DNA of 64,000 bases from Corynebacterium deserti GIMN1.010 (GCF_001277995.1 NZ_CP009220.1:1302001-1366000), one strand, 5' to 3'. Positions 46,533-56,090 are shown, numbered from the stretch's first letter. Notes: generated from the letters alone by a model not told the origin. Translations and numbers: made by a program.

Positions 46533-46566
46533 GACCCCCGCTGTGGTGGCGGGGGTCTTTCATATT
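46533..46566 (+). terminator. Second hairpin terminator, no known gene upstream
   Basis: Perfect 9-bp stem GACCCCCGC (46533-46541) / GCGGGGGTC (46549-46557) followed by TTTCATATTTTTG. The 135 bp between the rpsA terminator and this one has no coding frame with a ribosome binding site but contains small palindromes (GTTTCGCAAAAC, CCGG-N9-CCGG). It may terminate a small RNA, or be a fail-safe for rpsA. Confidence 0.65.
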
Positions 46567-47105
46567 TTTGGGAGCTTCCTGATATTCTTGAAATCTTATT
46601 GCGAGGAGAATGTGTCGCGGCCTCGCTGGCGCTGGGGGCGGGAAATAGGGGAGAGAGTGGCACGAGAGGCTTAAGTAGCGTTGCGGCAGGCAAGATGTGG
46701 GTCTGAGCTGGTATTTAGGGAATCAATTGTTGAAATATCAAAGGTCGGACAGATTCAAAAATATTACCTTTTTAGTTTGTGGGTATTCAGCTTGTTTTGC
46801 GTGGGATTCAGGCTTACTATGAATGGTGACTTACTGCTTGGTTTGGAAAAAATGTGATCCATTACAAAGTTTCGGAATGTAGATTGTGCGCCTGGTCATC
46901 CAGGTAAAAAATTTTGCGATTTGTGCAATCGTTTTTGTAATGTTCGCATCGTAAACCAATTGGGTAGTAGGCGTAGAAGAATCAATTCCTGATTCTTTTT
47001 CGGCCCAAGATTCGTCACGGGCAATGAAACGGTGCGCTCCGCAGTAGTCCCAGGGACTTAATGGGAGGCATCTAAACGTTGACCGTACGGCTAGGAAGGT
47101 TTGAC
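46567..47105. promoter_or_regulatory. Upstream control region of ptsG
   Basis: The AT-rich ~540-bp region has no convincing gene. TCGGACA at 46744-46750 fits the CGGACA core I recall for the repressor SugR in C. glutamicum. A TGTGA-containing element at about 46852-46856 could be half of a GlxR (CRP-type) site. GGAAGG lies 7-12 bp before the ptsG ATG. Both regulator assignments are from memory of C. glutamicum and untested here. Confidence 0.45.
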
Positions 47106-49133
47106 ATGGCGTCCAAACTGACGACGACATCGCAACATATTTTGGACAACCTCGGTGGTCCAGAAAATATTACCTCGATGACTCACTGCGCGACTCGCCT
47201 TCGCTTCCAGGTGAAGGATCAATCTGCAGTTGATCAAGAAACCATCGACTTTGATCCATCTGTTCTCGGCGTGGTCCCGCAAGGATCCACCGGTATGCAG
47301 GTGGTAATGGGTGGATCCGTAGCTAACTACTACCAAGAAATACTCAAACTAGATGGGATGAAGCGTTTCGCCGATGGCGAATCGGCTAATACCGATACTT
47401 CCTCAAAGAAGGAATACGGCGGAGTTCGCGGAAAGTACTCCTGGATTGACTACGCCTTTGAATTCCTTTCCGACACCTTCCGGCCCGTTCTGTGGGCACT
47501 GCTTGGTGCATCGCTAATTATTACGCTGCTGGTTCTTGCCGACACCTTCGGTCTGCAAGACTTCCGCGCACCAATGGATGAGCAGCCATCCACCTACGTA
47601 TTCCTCCACGCAATGTGGCGTTCCGTCTTCTACTTCCTGCCCATCATGGTAGGTGCAACGGCAGCAAGGAAGCTGGGTGCTAATGAGTGGATCGGCGCCG
47701 CAATCCCAGCTGCACTGCTGACCCCAGAGTTTCTTGCACTGGGCTCCGCAGGTGACACCGTTCAGGTCTTCGGCATGACTATGGTGTTGAACGACTACTC
47801 CGGACAGGTCTTCCCACCACTGATCGCAGCCATCGGCCTGTACTGGGTGGAGAAGGGACTGAAGAAGATCATCCCTGAAGCAATCCAGATGGTGTTCGTC
47901 CCATTCTTCTCCCTGCTCATCATGATCCCAGCAACCGCATTCCTGCTCGGCCCATTCGGTATTGGCGTCGGTAACGGCATCTCCAACATGCTGGAAGCAA
48001 TCAACAACTTCAGCCCGTTCATCCTGTCCATCGTCATCCCACTGCTGTACCCATTCTTGGTTCCTTTGGGCTTGCACTGGCCATTGAACGCCATCATGAT
48101 CCAGAACATCAATACCCTCGGCTACGACTTCATCCAGGGCCCCATGGGTGCATGGAACTTCGCCTGCTTCGGTCTTGTGACTGGCGTGTTCCTCCTGTCC
48201 ATCCGTGAACGCAATAAGGCAATGCGCCAGGTGTCCCTCGGTGGTATGTTGGCTGGTCTGCTCGGCGGTATTTCTGAGCCTTCGCTCTATGGTGTTCTGC
48301 TCCGCTTCAAGAAGACCTATTTCCGCCTGCTTCCAGGATGTTTGGCTGGCGGTATTGTCATGGGCATCTTCGACATCAAGGCATACGCCTTCGTCTTCAC
48401 CTCCTTGCTCACCATCCCTGCCATGGATCCATGGTTGGGCTACACCATCGGTATCGCAGTAGCATTCTTTGTCTCCATGCTCCTCGTGCTGGTCTTCGAC
48501 TACCGTTCTGATGAAGAACGCGATGAGGCTCGCGCAAAGGTTGAGGCAATGAAAGCTGGAGACACCGACGCTCCTGCAGCAGGTGCAACCGCAGCAGCTC
48601 CGGTTGCAGGCGCCGCAGCAGCAGCTCCTGCTGCAACCGCGGTTGCTACAAAGCCTCGCCTCGCAGCGGGTGAAGTAGTAGAAATTGTCGCCCCACTTGA
48701 GGGTCGTACTATTTCTCTGTCTGAGGTACCAGATCCAATCTTTGCAGCAGGCAAGCTTGGACCAGGCATTGCCATCGAACCAACGGGTAACACCGTCGTT
48801 GCTCCGGCAGACGCCACCGTAATCCTGGTGCAAAAATCCGGACACGCAGTCGCACTTCGCCTGGAGAGCGGTATTGAAATCCTCATTCACATCGGCTTGG
48901 ACACAGTCCAGCTTGGTGGCGAAGGCTTCACTGTTCATGTTGAGCGCAAGCAGCAAGTTAAGGCAGGCGATCCGCTGATCACCTTCGATCCAGAGTTCAT
49001 TCGCTCCAAGAACTTGCCTTTGATCACCCCAGTTGTAGTCTCCAACGCTAATAAATTCGGTGAGATTGTTGGCGTCGAAGCAGCACAGGCAGACGCCACC
49101 ACCACGGTAATTAAGGTTAATGGCGCTGAATAA
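47106..49133 (+). CDS. ptsG: Glucose-specific PTS enzyme IIBCA
   Basis: 675-aa permease that imports and phosphorylates glucose using phospho-HPr. Domain order is IIB (phospho-Cys in MTHCATRLRF, residue ~28), IIC (TM region ~105-465, GGISEPSLYG motif), an Ala-rich linker (~490-525), then IIA (phospho-His in LIHIGLDTVQLGG). It closely resembles C. glutamicum PtsG as I recall it, with the linker most diverged. ATG 47106 is preceded by GGAAGG; the open frame to 47079 adds a 9-codon extension without support. It carries its own long control region and is probably monocistronic. Confidence 0.96.
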   Translation: MASKLTTTSQHILDNLGGPENITSMTHCATRLRFQVKDQSAVDQETIDFDPSVLGVVPQGSTGMQVVMGGSVANYYQEILKLDGMKRFADGESANTDTSSKKEYGGVRGKYSWIDYAFEFLSDTFRPVLWALLGASLIITLLVLADTFGLQDFRAPMDEQPSTYVFLHAMWRSVFYFLPIMVGATAARKLGANEWIGAAIPAALLTPEFLALGSAGDTVQVFGMTMVLNDYSGQVFPPLIAAIGLYWVEKGLKKIIPEAIQMVFVPFFSLLIMIPATAFLLGPFGIGVGNGISNMLEAINNFSPFILSIVIPLLYPFLVPLGLHWPLNAIMIQNINTLGYDFIQGPMGAWNFACFGLVTGVFLLSIRERNKAMRQVSLGGMLAGLLGGISEPSLYGVLLRFKKTYFRLLPGCLAGGIVMGIFDIKAYAFVFTSLLTIPAMDPWLGYTIGIAVAFFVSMLLVLVFDYRSDEERDEARAKVEAMKAGDTDAPAAGATAAAPVAGAAAAAPAATAVATKPRLAAGEVVEIVAPLEGRTISLSEVPDPIFAAGKLGPGIAIEPTGNTVVAPADATVILVQKSGHAVALRLESGIEILIHIGLDTVQLGGEGFTVHVERKQQVKAGDPLITFDPEFIRSKNLPLITPVVVSNANKFGEIVGVEAAQADATTTVIKVNGAE

Positions 49134-49180
49134 GCTCAAACCTTGCCCATAACAGGGCAGGACACACTAATCTGGTCAGT

Positions 49181-49783
49181 ATGTTAAAGATTGGACTGAC
49201 TGGCGGGATCGGCAGCGGTAAATCAACCGTTGCCGATCTTTTGTCGTCTGAAGGATTTTTGATCATCGACGCAGACCAGATCGCCCGCGAAATAGTTGAA
49301 CCTGGTCAACCAGCCCTTGCCCAACTGGTAGAGGCTTTTGGCCCAGAGATCATCAAGGAAGATGGATCACTGGACCGCCCGGGACTTGCTGCCAAAGCAT
49401 TTGTGGATGCGGAGCACACCGCATTACTTAATTCGATTACGCATCCACGCATCGCAGAAGAAACTGCCCGACGTTTTGCGGAAGCCGAGGCTGATGGCAC
49501 CAAGGTGGCGATTTATGATATGCCGCTCCTGGTGGATAAGGGTTTGGACCGTGGCATGGATATGGTGCTTGTGGTGGACGTCAACGTTGAGGAGCGCGTG
49601 CGCCGCCTCGTCGAAAAGCGCGGTTTGGGGGAGGAAGACGTGCGTCGTCGCATTGATTCTCAGGTTCCTGATGAGGTGCGTTTGAAAGCTGCTGATGTGG
49701 TGATTGACAATAACGGTAGCTTGGATGATCTTAAGTCGAATATGAAGAAAGTTATTGCGGAGATTTTGACGCGTTCTCACTAA
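49181..49783 (+). CDS. coaE: Dephospho-CoA kinase
   Basis: Last step of CoA synthesis, 200 aa. P-loop IGLTGGIGSGKSTVADLL at the N-terminus, DADQIAREIVEPGQPAL, and MPLLVDKGLDRGMD are typical. It lies 48 bp after ptsG with a weak hairpin (CTTGCCC/GGGCAGG, about 49141-49161) between. In mycobacteria coaE sits beside rpsA as I recall, so ptsG is inserted between two otherwise neighbouring genes in this genus. Confidence 0.95.
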   Translation: MLKIGLTGGIGSGKSTVADLLSSEGFLIIDADQIAREIVEPGQPALAQLVEAFGPEIIKEDGSLDRPGLAAKAFVDAEHTALLNSITHPRIAEETARRFAEAEADGTKVAIYDMPLLVDKGLDRGMDMVLVVDVNVEERVRRLVEKRGLGEEDVRRRIDSQVPDEVRLKAADVVIDNNGSLDDLKSNMKKVIAEILTRSH

Positions 49784-49855
49784 AAGCCAGCCGTGGGCGG
49801 AGTAAAGGCCTCAAGTTGTATTGATCGTGCTACGCCTTTAGTGAAGGGGATTTCA

Positions 49856-50734
49856 ATGCAACCATTTGTAGCATTAGATTTTGAAACTGCTAACGGGAAA
49901 CGAGCATCGGCTTCTTCTGTTGGGTTAGCAAAATTTGATGATAACGGTTAATTAGCTGGTACCTTCCATAGCCTCATTAAGCCCCATCCTGCCAACATTT
50001 GGGTGCATGGTATTCGCCCAGATGATGCTGCCGATGCACCTGAGGGGGGACATTTATTCCAAAGTAGCCGAATTTATTGGTGACCTGCCGCTCAGTGCTC
50101 ATAACTTTGGGTTCGATGGATCAGTATTGACTCAATTAGCCGAGCTTTATCAGCATGAACCGGTCACAAATCCACGTTATTGCACGCTTCGCTAGGCCCG
50201 CAGGCTATACCCAGAGTTGTTTAGAAAATCTCTCGACGTAGTTTTTGAGCATCTCTTTGGTAGTGAAATGACTGATCACCACCATGCGGAAGGAGATGCT
50301 GTTGCCGCAGGGCGGGTTTTGCCAAAATGCAAGAGAGCTTTTTGATTGAAGAGTTGGAATCAGCTTTGCTTCCATCAAAGCCTAAATCCCGTCTTTCATC
50401 TCCCAAAGGCGCAGATACCTTCACCGTGGAAAAATTGTTGCAGCAATTCGGCACATCAACCGTTCTCCAGGGAGAGTTTGTATGCTTCACCGGTACTTTG
50501 GAGTCAGGTCGACGTGCGGATTTGGAAGAGCTCTTGGCAGTAGTTGAAGCCTCACCGTCAAGAGGAGTAACTGCTAAAACCAGTATTCTGGTAGTGGGAG
50601 TCCCCAACCCGGCAGCGTGGAAAGAAGGGGCGGCAGCCTCAAAGAAGTTGGAAAAAGCAACAGCTCTCCGTGAAAAAGGGAAGCCAATTCGGGTGCTTTC
50701 TGAAGAAGACTTTTTCGCACTCCTTGAGGAATAG
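49856..50734 (+). pseudogene. DnaQ-like 3'-5' exonuclease with C-terminal BRCT domain, degenerate
   Basis: ATG 49856 (ribosome binding site GAAGGGG) starts MQPFVALDFETANGKRASA, a DEDDh exonuclease opening, but a TAA follows at 49949-49951. Reading through gives LAGTFHSLIKPHPANIWVHG, then a frameshift in the G-run near 50042-50047. Next comes VAEFIGDLPLSAHNFGFDG and a TAG inside CTLR-stop-ARRLYPELF. The frame continues to HHHAEGDAVAAGR, then a second shift leads to a BRCT-like domain (GEFVCFTGTLESGRRADLEELL, 50327-50734). At least two stops and two shifts make it a pseudogene. Intact length would be about 290 aa. Confidence 0.85.
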
Positions 50735-50773
50735 ACCTACACCAGCCCTCCCCAAAGCGGTATTCTAGCGCCC

Positions 50774-51133
50774 ATGAAGATTTGGAATACTGGTCCCTTT
50801 GATAACGAGGAAGCTCAGGAAGTGTTGGAGGATCTCCGCGAGGGGCACCTGGATCCTGCGGAGTTGTTGCCTGACATCGGCCAGCGGCATATCGAGGAGG
50901 ACCAGGGTGCGCTGATTATCGCGCTCGCACACCTGGCGGCCGGCAATCAGCCTGCGGAAGGAGCGGAGGTGGACGTCGAAAAGCTCCAAACTCCGGCGAT
51001 GAAGGATAGGCTGCGCCAATGCTTGGAAGCGGTATTGATTGATGACACAGTTTCGGGGCTTTATGCGCGCTGGCAGCGCGAGGGTGAGAAGCTCCACGAG
51101 TGGAAATCGCAATCCTACGTGCTCTTGAAATAA
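50774..51133 (+). CDS. DUF4259 protein
   Basis: 119 aa. The MKIWNTGPFDNEEAQEVLEDL start is the DUF4259 hallmark (gxWgxgxFdnD.A.d). Acidic, soluble, no TM or signal. Function is unknown; relatives occur singly and near defence or stress genes in varied bacteria. The ATG follows a GC-poor leader without a strong ribosome binding site. It lies between the exonuclease pseudogene and the nitrobindin gene. Confidence 0.8.
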   Translation: MKIWNTGPFDNEEAQEVLEDLREGHLDPAELLPDIGQRHIEEDQGALIIALAHLAAGNQPAEGAEVDVEKLQTPAMKDRLRQCLEAVLIDDTVSGLYARWQREGEKLHEWKSQSYVLLK

Positions 51134-51200
51134 AACGCTTTTCGACGAAAAACCGCTGCGCGGGCGCGAACCTGGGGGTAAGTGGCTAGGCTTACTGCTT

Positions 51201-51683
51201 ATGGACCTTCACCCAAATCTTGAGCCATTTTCCTTTTTGATCGGTACTTGGAGCGGTGCTGGCCGTGGATACTATCCGACTATTGCGGGTTTTGAGTACC
51301 GCGAGACTGTGGCTTTTAGTGCGATTCCCGGCAAGCCCTTTTTGCGCTATGAACAAAAGACACAGGGTGCGCATGGTCCGATGCATACCGAGCTGGGATT
51401 TTTCCGGCCTGTGGGGGAAGGCAAGCTGGAATTCACCCTCGCTCAGCCCACGGGCCAAACAGAGCTTTTGGAAGGTGCCGTTACAGAGTTCGATGGTGAG
51501 CTACGCTTCGGTTTTGAGCAGTCTACTGTGGTGAACTCACGGACTGCTAAAGAAGTAAAATGCACTGCGCGTTTTTATGTGTTAAATAAAGAACGCACGG
51601 TGCTTAAAACTCGTTTTGATATGGCTGCTGCAGGTCAGGCATTGCAGCAGCACTTGGAAAGCCACTTAAAAAAGCAGGCTTAG
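51201..51683 (+). CDS. Nitrobindin-like heme protein (peroxynitrite isomerase family)
   Basis: 160-aa beta-barrel protein of the FABP-like/THAP4 group. The N-terminal signature LEPFSFLIGTWSGAGRGYYPTI is diagnostic. A C-terminal His in QHLESHLKKQ is the likely heme-iron ligand. Family members bind ferric heme and convert peroxynitrite to nitrate. The stop overlaps the convergent uriH stop by 4 bp. Confidence 0.88.
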   Translation: MDLHPNLEPFSFLIGTWSGAGRGYYPTIAGFEYRETVAFSAIPGKPFLRYEQKTQGAHGPMHTELGFFRPVGEGKLEFTLAQPTGQTELLEGAVTEFDGELRFGFEQSTVVNSRTAKEVKCTARFYVLNKERTVLKTRFDMAAAGQALQQHLESHLKKQA

Positions 51684-52618
51684 CCGATTCGCTTTACTGC
51701 ATCGATCACCATGTTCCAGAACTTGTCAAAGTCCAGGTCGACAGCTACTTGGGTGGTGCAATCTGCTGGAGCCGGTGCGCGGAAATCAGCAACGGTCATG
51801 CCTGTGGTAAGTGCGCCGTACAGCTCCACATCAAGTGGTGTCTTGCGGGTGGTGAATACAGTTGGATCAACAATGTATGCAACAGCGCACGGGTCGTGTA
51901 CTGGTGGGTTATCAAAGCCCTGTGCGTCCTGGTAATTCTTGCGGAAGGCGTCGAAAAGCGCGACGACGAAATCGGCGACGTCGGTGCCTAGCTCGTTGAA
52001 CTTAGCTTCGATCTCAGGTGTTGCGAGCGCCTGGTGGGTGAGGTCGAGGCCGACCATGGTCAGTGGCCACTTTTCGTTGAATACGATGTGGGCTGCTTCG
52101 GGGTCGATCTTGATGTTGAATTCAGCTACGGCGGTCCAGTTTCCTACGTGGTAGCCCCCGCCCATGAGAACAACTTCCTTGACACGCTCGGCGATACGTG
52201 GTTCTTTTCGGACCGCCAGCGCGATGTTGGTCAGTGGTCCGGTGGGAACCAGCGCTACGGTGCCGGGCTCGTTATTCATGATGGTATCGATGATGAAATC
52301 CACCGCGTGGGTGCCTTCAACCTGCTTGGTTGGTTCAGGCAGTTCATATTTGTGGATTTCCATGCCGGTATCGCCGTGGATATCTTCGGCTACCTCAACG
52401 GGACGCACCAGTGGTCGGGTGACACCGCGGTAGATGGGCGCATTGATATCAGCGATGGTGGCCACGACCTGCGCGTTATGGGTGACTTTGTCCAAGGTCT
52501 GGTTGCCGCCAACGGTGGTGATGCCCAGCAGTTCAATTTCTGGGCTGCCGGCTGCGAGCAGCATGGCTACAGCGTCGTCGTGGCCGGGATCGCAGTCGAG
52601 GATGATCTTGGTGGTCAT
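51680..52618 (-). CDS. uriH: Uridine-preferring nucleoside hydrolase
   Basis: 312 aa, inosine-uridine preferring nucleoside hydrolase family. The Ca2+-binding motif DCDPGHDDAVAML is at residues 8-20 and the catalytic region HDPCAVAYIVDPTVF is near the C-terminus. It splits uridine to uracil and ribose. It is last gene of the uriR-rbsK-uriT-uriH operon known in C. glutamicum; the symbol is given on that synteny. The released uracil is the substrate of the pyrimidine island in this same window. Confidence 0.92.
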   Translation of the reverse strand: MTTKIILDCDPGHDDAVAMLLAAGSPEIELLGITTVGGNQTLDKVTHNAQVVATIADINAPIYRGVTRPLVRPVEVAEDIHGDTGMEIHKYELPEPTKQVEGTHAVDFIIDTIMNNEPGTVALVPTGPLTNIALAVRKEPRIAERVKEVVLMGGGYHVGNWTAVAEFNIKIDPEAAHIVFNEKWPLTMVGLDLTHQALATPEIEAKFNELGTDVADFVVALFDAFRKNYQDAQGFDNPPVHDPCAVAYIVDPTVFTTRKTPLDVELYGALTTGMTVADFRAPAPADCTTQVAVDLDFDKFWNMVIDAVKRIG

Positions 52619-52662
52619 AGGGTAAAACTCCTTAAAGTGGTGAGGACGCGGTTTACAGCAGA

Positions 52663-54120
52663 TTATGCCGCGAGGGTTTCTGAAGCAGCTTCCTCAGCTT
52701 GTGCTTTTGCTGCCACTGTATCGGTGATGGACTCGGGGCGAGGGATCAGCAGGGAGCACAAGAACGCCAGAACCAAGATGATCACGCCAGCCCACATGCC
52801 TGCGGCGTATCCGCCAGCGTTGTCGCCGAAGGCGGTGGCCACAGCAAAGAGGATGGCGAAGGAAATACCTGCACCCAGGTTGAAGGCACCTGCGTTCATG
52901 CCAGGCAGATAGCCCTGGTTGTTAGCAGGGGAGAGCACGATGCCCAGGCCGTTGAGCATGATATTGGCTATGCCGGCGTAGGTGACACCCACAAAAATGG
53001 AAATTCCCAGGTACGCAAGGTGTGAGGTGTTTCCCACCAGGAAGGTGGCTCCGGCAACGCCGATGATGGTGGTAGCGATACCAATTTGCAGGACAATCTT
53101 GTATCCAAATTTACCGGCAAGGATTCCAGCGATTGGGCCAAAGACCAAGCCAGCCAGGGCATATGGGGTGAGTGTCCACCAGGAGACAACGCCAGCGGAC
53201 ATACCCGCACCGTTGGTGGCATCCTGGGCTAGGTTAGGCAGCAGACCATTCATTACCGCGAACACACCAGTCATGGTGAGCAGGGTGGTTAGCAGCAGTG
53301 CCCAGGTTCGACGTTGTCCCAGGTATTCCACGCTGACCAGCGGGTTTTTCACACGCTTTTCAATGTTGTAGAAGAAGATGACTCCGGCGATACCGACGAT
53401 AAACAGCACAGCCACCAGCACCCAGTTCGCGTCGGAGAGTTTGCCGGCTTCATTAAACGCCATGAGCAAAGAGCCGATGGACACAGCCAATGGCAGCACA
53501 CCAAGCCAGTCCATCTTCGGGGTTTCTTCAGCGGTGGATTCCTTCACGCTAAATGGCAGTGCGAGAGCAGCCACGGCACAAAACGCAGCCATGACCCAGA
53601 AGATGGAGCGGAAACCAAGCGTTTCAGCCAACCAGCCACCAGCAAGCGCGTCCACGCCGCCGATACCACCGTTGACAGAGGTGACAATTCCGAGAAGTAG
53701 CGCATATTGTTTTTCATTAGTTACCTGCTGGCGCAGAATAATCAGACACAGCGGCACGGTCGGGCCGGCAACACCTTGGATCAGACGTCCGAGGAAAAGG
53801 ACGGTCACATTCGGGGCAAAAGCTGCAATAACACAGCCAATTCCGGTGACAATCATCATGCCAATCAGCACTTTGCGGCGTCCAATCAGATCACCCCATC
53901 GCGGCAGGAAGAGGGAAAATAGCGCCGCAGCCGTAAAGAAAGCTGTCTGCGTCATGCCGATTTGGGCGGCTGTTGCATCAAGTTCAGTTTCCATCGTCGC
54001 CAGTGCTGGCGCCAGCATGGAGGCGTTGAGCTGGAAGGCGAATACCGCGACCAGCAGGGCGATCATCAATGGTACAACTGTGGTGGCCGAGGTTTTACTC
54101 GGCTGAACAGGAAGGGACAT
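52663..54120 (-). CDS. uriT: Uridine/ribonucleoside MFS transporter
   Basis: 485 aa with about 14 TM segments. N-terminal VVPLMIALLVAVFAFQLNASMLAPALATMETELD, loop PRWGDLIGRRKVLIGMM and PTVPLCLIILRQQV are MFS features. Assigned as uridine importer from its position between ribokinase and nucleoside hydrolase genes, as in C. glutamicum. ATG 54120 is preceded by AAAAGAGAGCTCTA; the open frame to 54228 is antisense-like overlap with rbsK. Confidence 0.88.
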   Translation of the reverse strand: MSLPVQPSKTSATTVVPLMIALLVAVFAFQLNASMLAPALATMETELDATAAQIGMTQTAFFTAAALFSLFLPRWGDLIGRRKVLIGMMIVTGIGCVIAAFAPNVTVLFLGRLIQGVAGPTVPLCLIILRQQVTNEKQYALLLGIVTSVNGGIGGVDALAGGWLAETLGFRSIFWVMAAFCAVAALALPFSVKESTAEETPKMDWLGVLPLAVSIGSLLMAFNEAGKLSDANWVLVAVLFIVGIAGVIFFYNIEKRVKNPLVSVEYLGQRRTWALLLTTLLTMTGVFAVMNGLLPNLAQDATNGAGMSAGVVSWWTLTPYALAGLVFGPIAGILAGKFGYKIVLQIGIATTIIGVAGATFLVGNTSHLAYLGISIFVGVTYAGIANIMLNGLGIVLSPANNQGYLPGMNAGAFNLGAGISFAILFAVATAFGDNAGGYAAGMWAGVIILVLAFLCSLLIPRPESITDTVAAKAQAEEAASETLAA

Positions 54121-54133
54121 TAGAGCTCTCTTT

Positions 54134-55057
54134 TCAGTGAGTGGTTGAGGGGAGTTCAGTGGGTAGGGTGGGGTAGGAAGCTTGAGCGCCCGGCTTGGTG
54201 GCGGCATAAGCGCCAACGCGCGCAGCAAAGGTCGCGGCTTCTATGAGGTCAGCGCCTTCAGAGAGCTTTGCGACGAGATCCCCCGCAAACGCGTCTCCAC
54301 TTCCGGTTGTATCGACTGCTTGGATTTTTGGGGTGGGAATTGCCGTGAGTTTACCCGGCGTGCCAACCAGTGCACCTCCGGCACCAAGCGGCATCACCAC
54401 GGAAGCAAAACCCTGCTCCAGCAATTCCGTGACCAAACCTTGGGGATCCGAAGTTGTCGCTGGTGTTTCGAGCATGTCCAGCACCAGAGCGCCTTCGTGT
54501 TCGTTGACCAGCAGTGGATCAGCTCGACGCAGCTGAGAATGTCCCACCGGCACAACTGGAGCCAGATTGATCACCACACGTCCTTGTGAAAGATCGACGG
54601 CACGCTCGAAACCATCGGCAGAGATCTCACCCTGAAGCAACACAATGCCGGCATCCTCAATGAGCTGGGAGTATTGATTAACAAATTCCGCGGTGACAGA
54701 AGCGTTAGCGCCAGGTATAACGATGATGGTGTTTTGACCATCGTCAGACACGGTGATGATGGCAAGACCAGTGGGACCATCCACAGTGGCAATCGCGGAC
54801 ATATCTGCTCCTGATCCACCCATGTGTCTCAGTGCCTCGCCAGCCATTTGATCAGTTCCAACCGCACCGATCATGGTGACTTTGGCATTTAGTTGCGCTG
54901 CCGCGACTGCTTGGTTTGCACCTTTGCCACCCGCACTAACTGTACCGCCGCTGTCTAGGAGGGTTTCTCCGGGTTCAGGGTGGCGTTGAACTTTTCCGGT
55001 GAGATCGGCATTGATGGATCCTATTACTGCAATGTCGGAACCGGTTGAGTTACTCAT
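54134..55057 (-). CDS. rbsK1: Ribokinase
   Basis: About 307 aa, PfkB family. N-terminal SINADLTGKVQRHPEPGETLL and GGKGANQAVAAAQL; C-terminal catalytic VDTTGSGDAFAGDL with the base Asp. It phosphorylates ribose freed from nucleosides. The ATG at 55057 overlaps the uriR stop (ATGAGTAA), indicating translational coupling; starts at 55069 and 55105 lie within uriR and are less likely. Confidence 0.92.
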   Translation of the reverse strand: MSNSTGSDIAVIGSINADLTGKVQRHPEPGETLLDSGGTVSAGGKGANQAVAAAQLNAKVTMIGAVGTDQMAGEALRHMGGSGADMSAIATVDGPTGLAIITVSDDGQNTIIVIPGANASVTAEFVNQYSQLIEDAGIVLLQGEISADGFERAVDLSQGRVVINLAPVVPVGHSQLRRADPLLVNEHEGALVLDMLETPATTSDPQGLVTELLEQGFASVVMPLGAGGALVGTPGKLTAIPTPKIQAVDTTGSGDAFAGDLVAKLSEGADLIEAATFAARVGAYAATKPGAQASYPTLPTELPSTTH

Positions 55058-56090
55058 TGGAGAGTTCATCCTTCTTCCGTAAAGTGGAGTTGATGATTGA
55101 TTCACGATGAATAAGGGCAGTGGGGATCGTGGTTTTGGTGACGCTGGGCACCGTACCTGCTAATAATTCGGTCAGGATAGACACTGCTCGTTGGGCTAGT
55201 TGTTCCACATTTTGATCAATCACTGTCAACGGACGAGGCTGAAGGGCAAAGAGCGGATGGGTATCAAAACCAATCACGCTGAGATCCTTTCCGATAACCA
55301 AACCAGCCTTATGGCAGGCTTCAATGACACCGATTGTCATCATGGAATCGCCCGCAAAAAGAGTTTTAGCTCCCTGGTTGAGCAATTTTGTAGCACCGTC
55401 AAATCCAACGCTTTGCTCGTACCCACCCAGAAAAACGAGCTGCTCGCCGATTTTGGAGTTGGCACAGGCTGCCTTGAAACTGTCTAATCGTTCGCGACCT
55501 GTCGAAGTATCCATGGGGCCAGAGAGATAGCCGATCGGCACAGCGTTGTTGTGAGCTAGGAGTTTTACCGCTGCGTCGATTCCTGGTTGGGAATTGGACG
55601 TCACCGATGGGATCGTGGAGCCTGCCGGAAGCTCTCGGTCAACCAATACCACGGGCATTCCTTGTTTCTGTAAGTCCTCTAGTTGATTCGCACATTCTTC
55701 ATTAGGTACGCAGACGATTCCATCGACACCATGCGAGGTGAGAAACTCCAAAGACCTAGACATAGTAGTGGCGTCTTCATTGCTGTTGGTGATGATCGTG
55801 GCGAGTCCGGCATTGCTAGCAGAGCGTTGAATCTCGGTAACCATGGCGGCGAAGTAATGGTTAATCAAACTTGGAACAACCACACCAATGGTGTTGCTGC
55901 GAGAACTGCGAAGCGCACGAGCTTGAGCATTCGCCCGGTAGCCAAGATCAGAGGCTAACTGCTGGATTCTTTCACGAGTCGATGCGGCAACCGCCGGATT
56001 ATCCGCCAGTGCCCGCGATGCTGTGGCGATGGAGACACCTGCTTGACGAGAAACCTCTTTAAGTGTCGGTCGAAATTTTCCCGTCGCCAC
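55050..56090 (-). CDS. uriR: LacI-family repressor of uridine utilisation
   Basis: 346 aa. LacI HTH with hinge at the N-terminus: TLKEVSRQAGVSIATASRALADNPAVAASTRERI (residues ~8-41), then a periplasmic-binding-like effector domain. GTG start with AGGGGGC upstream. First gene of the operon, so it is autoregulated; the palindrome at 56119-56136, 28 bp before the start, is the likely operator. Ligands known for the C. glutamicum protein are uridine and ribose, as I recall. Confidence 0.92.
   Translation of the reverse strand: MATGKFRPTLKEVSRQAGVSIATASRALADNPAVAASTRERIQQLASDLGYRANAQARALRSSRSNTIGVVVPSLINHYFAAMVTEIQRSASNAGLATIITNSNEDATTMSRSLEFLTSHGVDGIVCVPNEECANQLEDLQKQGMPVVLVDRELPAGSTIPSVTSNSQPGIDAAVKLLAHNNAVPIGYLSGPMDTSTGRERLDSFKAACANSKIGEQLVFLGGYEQSVGFDGATKLLNQGAKTLFAGDSMMTIGVIEACHKAGLVIGKDLSVIGFDTHPLFALQPRPLTVIDQNVEQLAQRAVSILTELLAGTVPSVTKTTIPTALIHRESIINSTLRKKDELSNE

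Noticed and set aside
48560..48660. GCA-rich repetitive DNA in ptsG
   Set aside because: It encodes the Ala-rich linker between IIC and IIA, known to be variable in this enzyme.
47514..49139. A 541-codon open frame antisense to ptsG
   Set aside because: Shadow of biased codon use in ptsG; the translation is Cys/Gln/Asp-rich and has no family motif.
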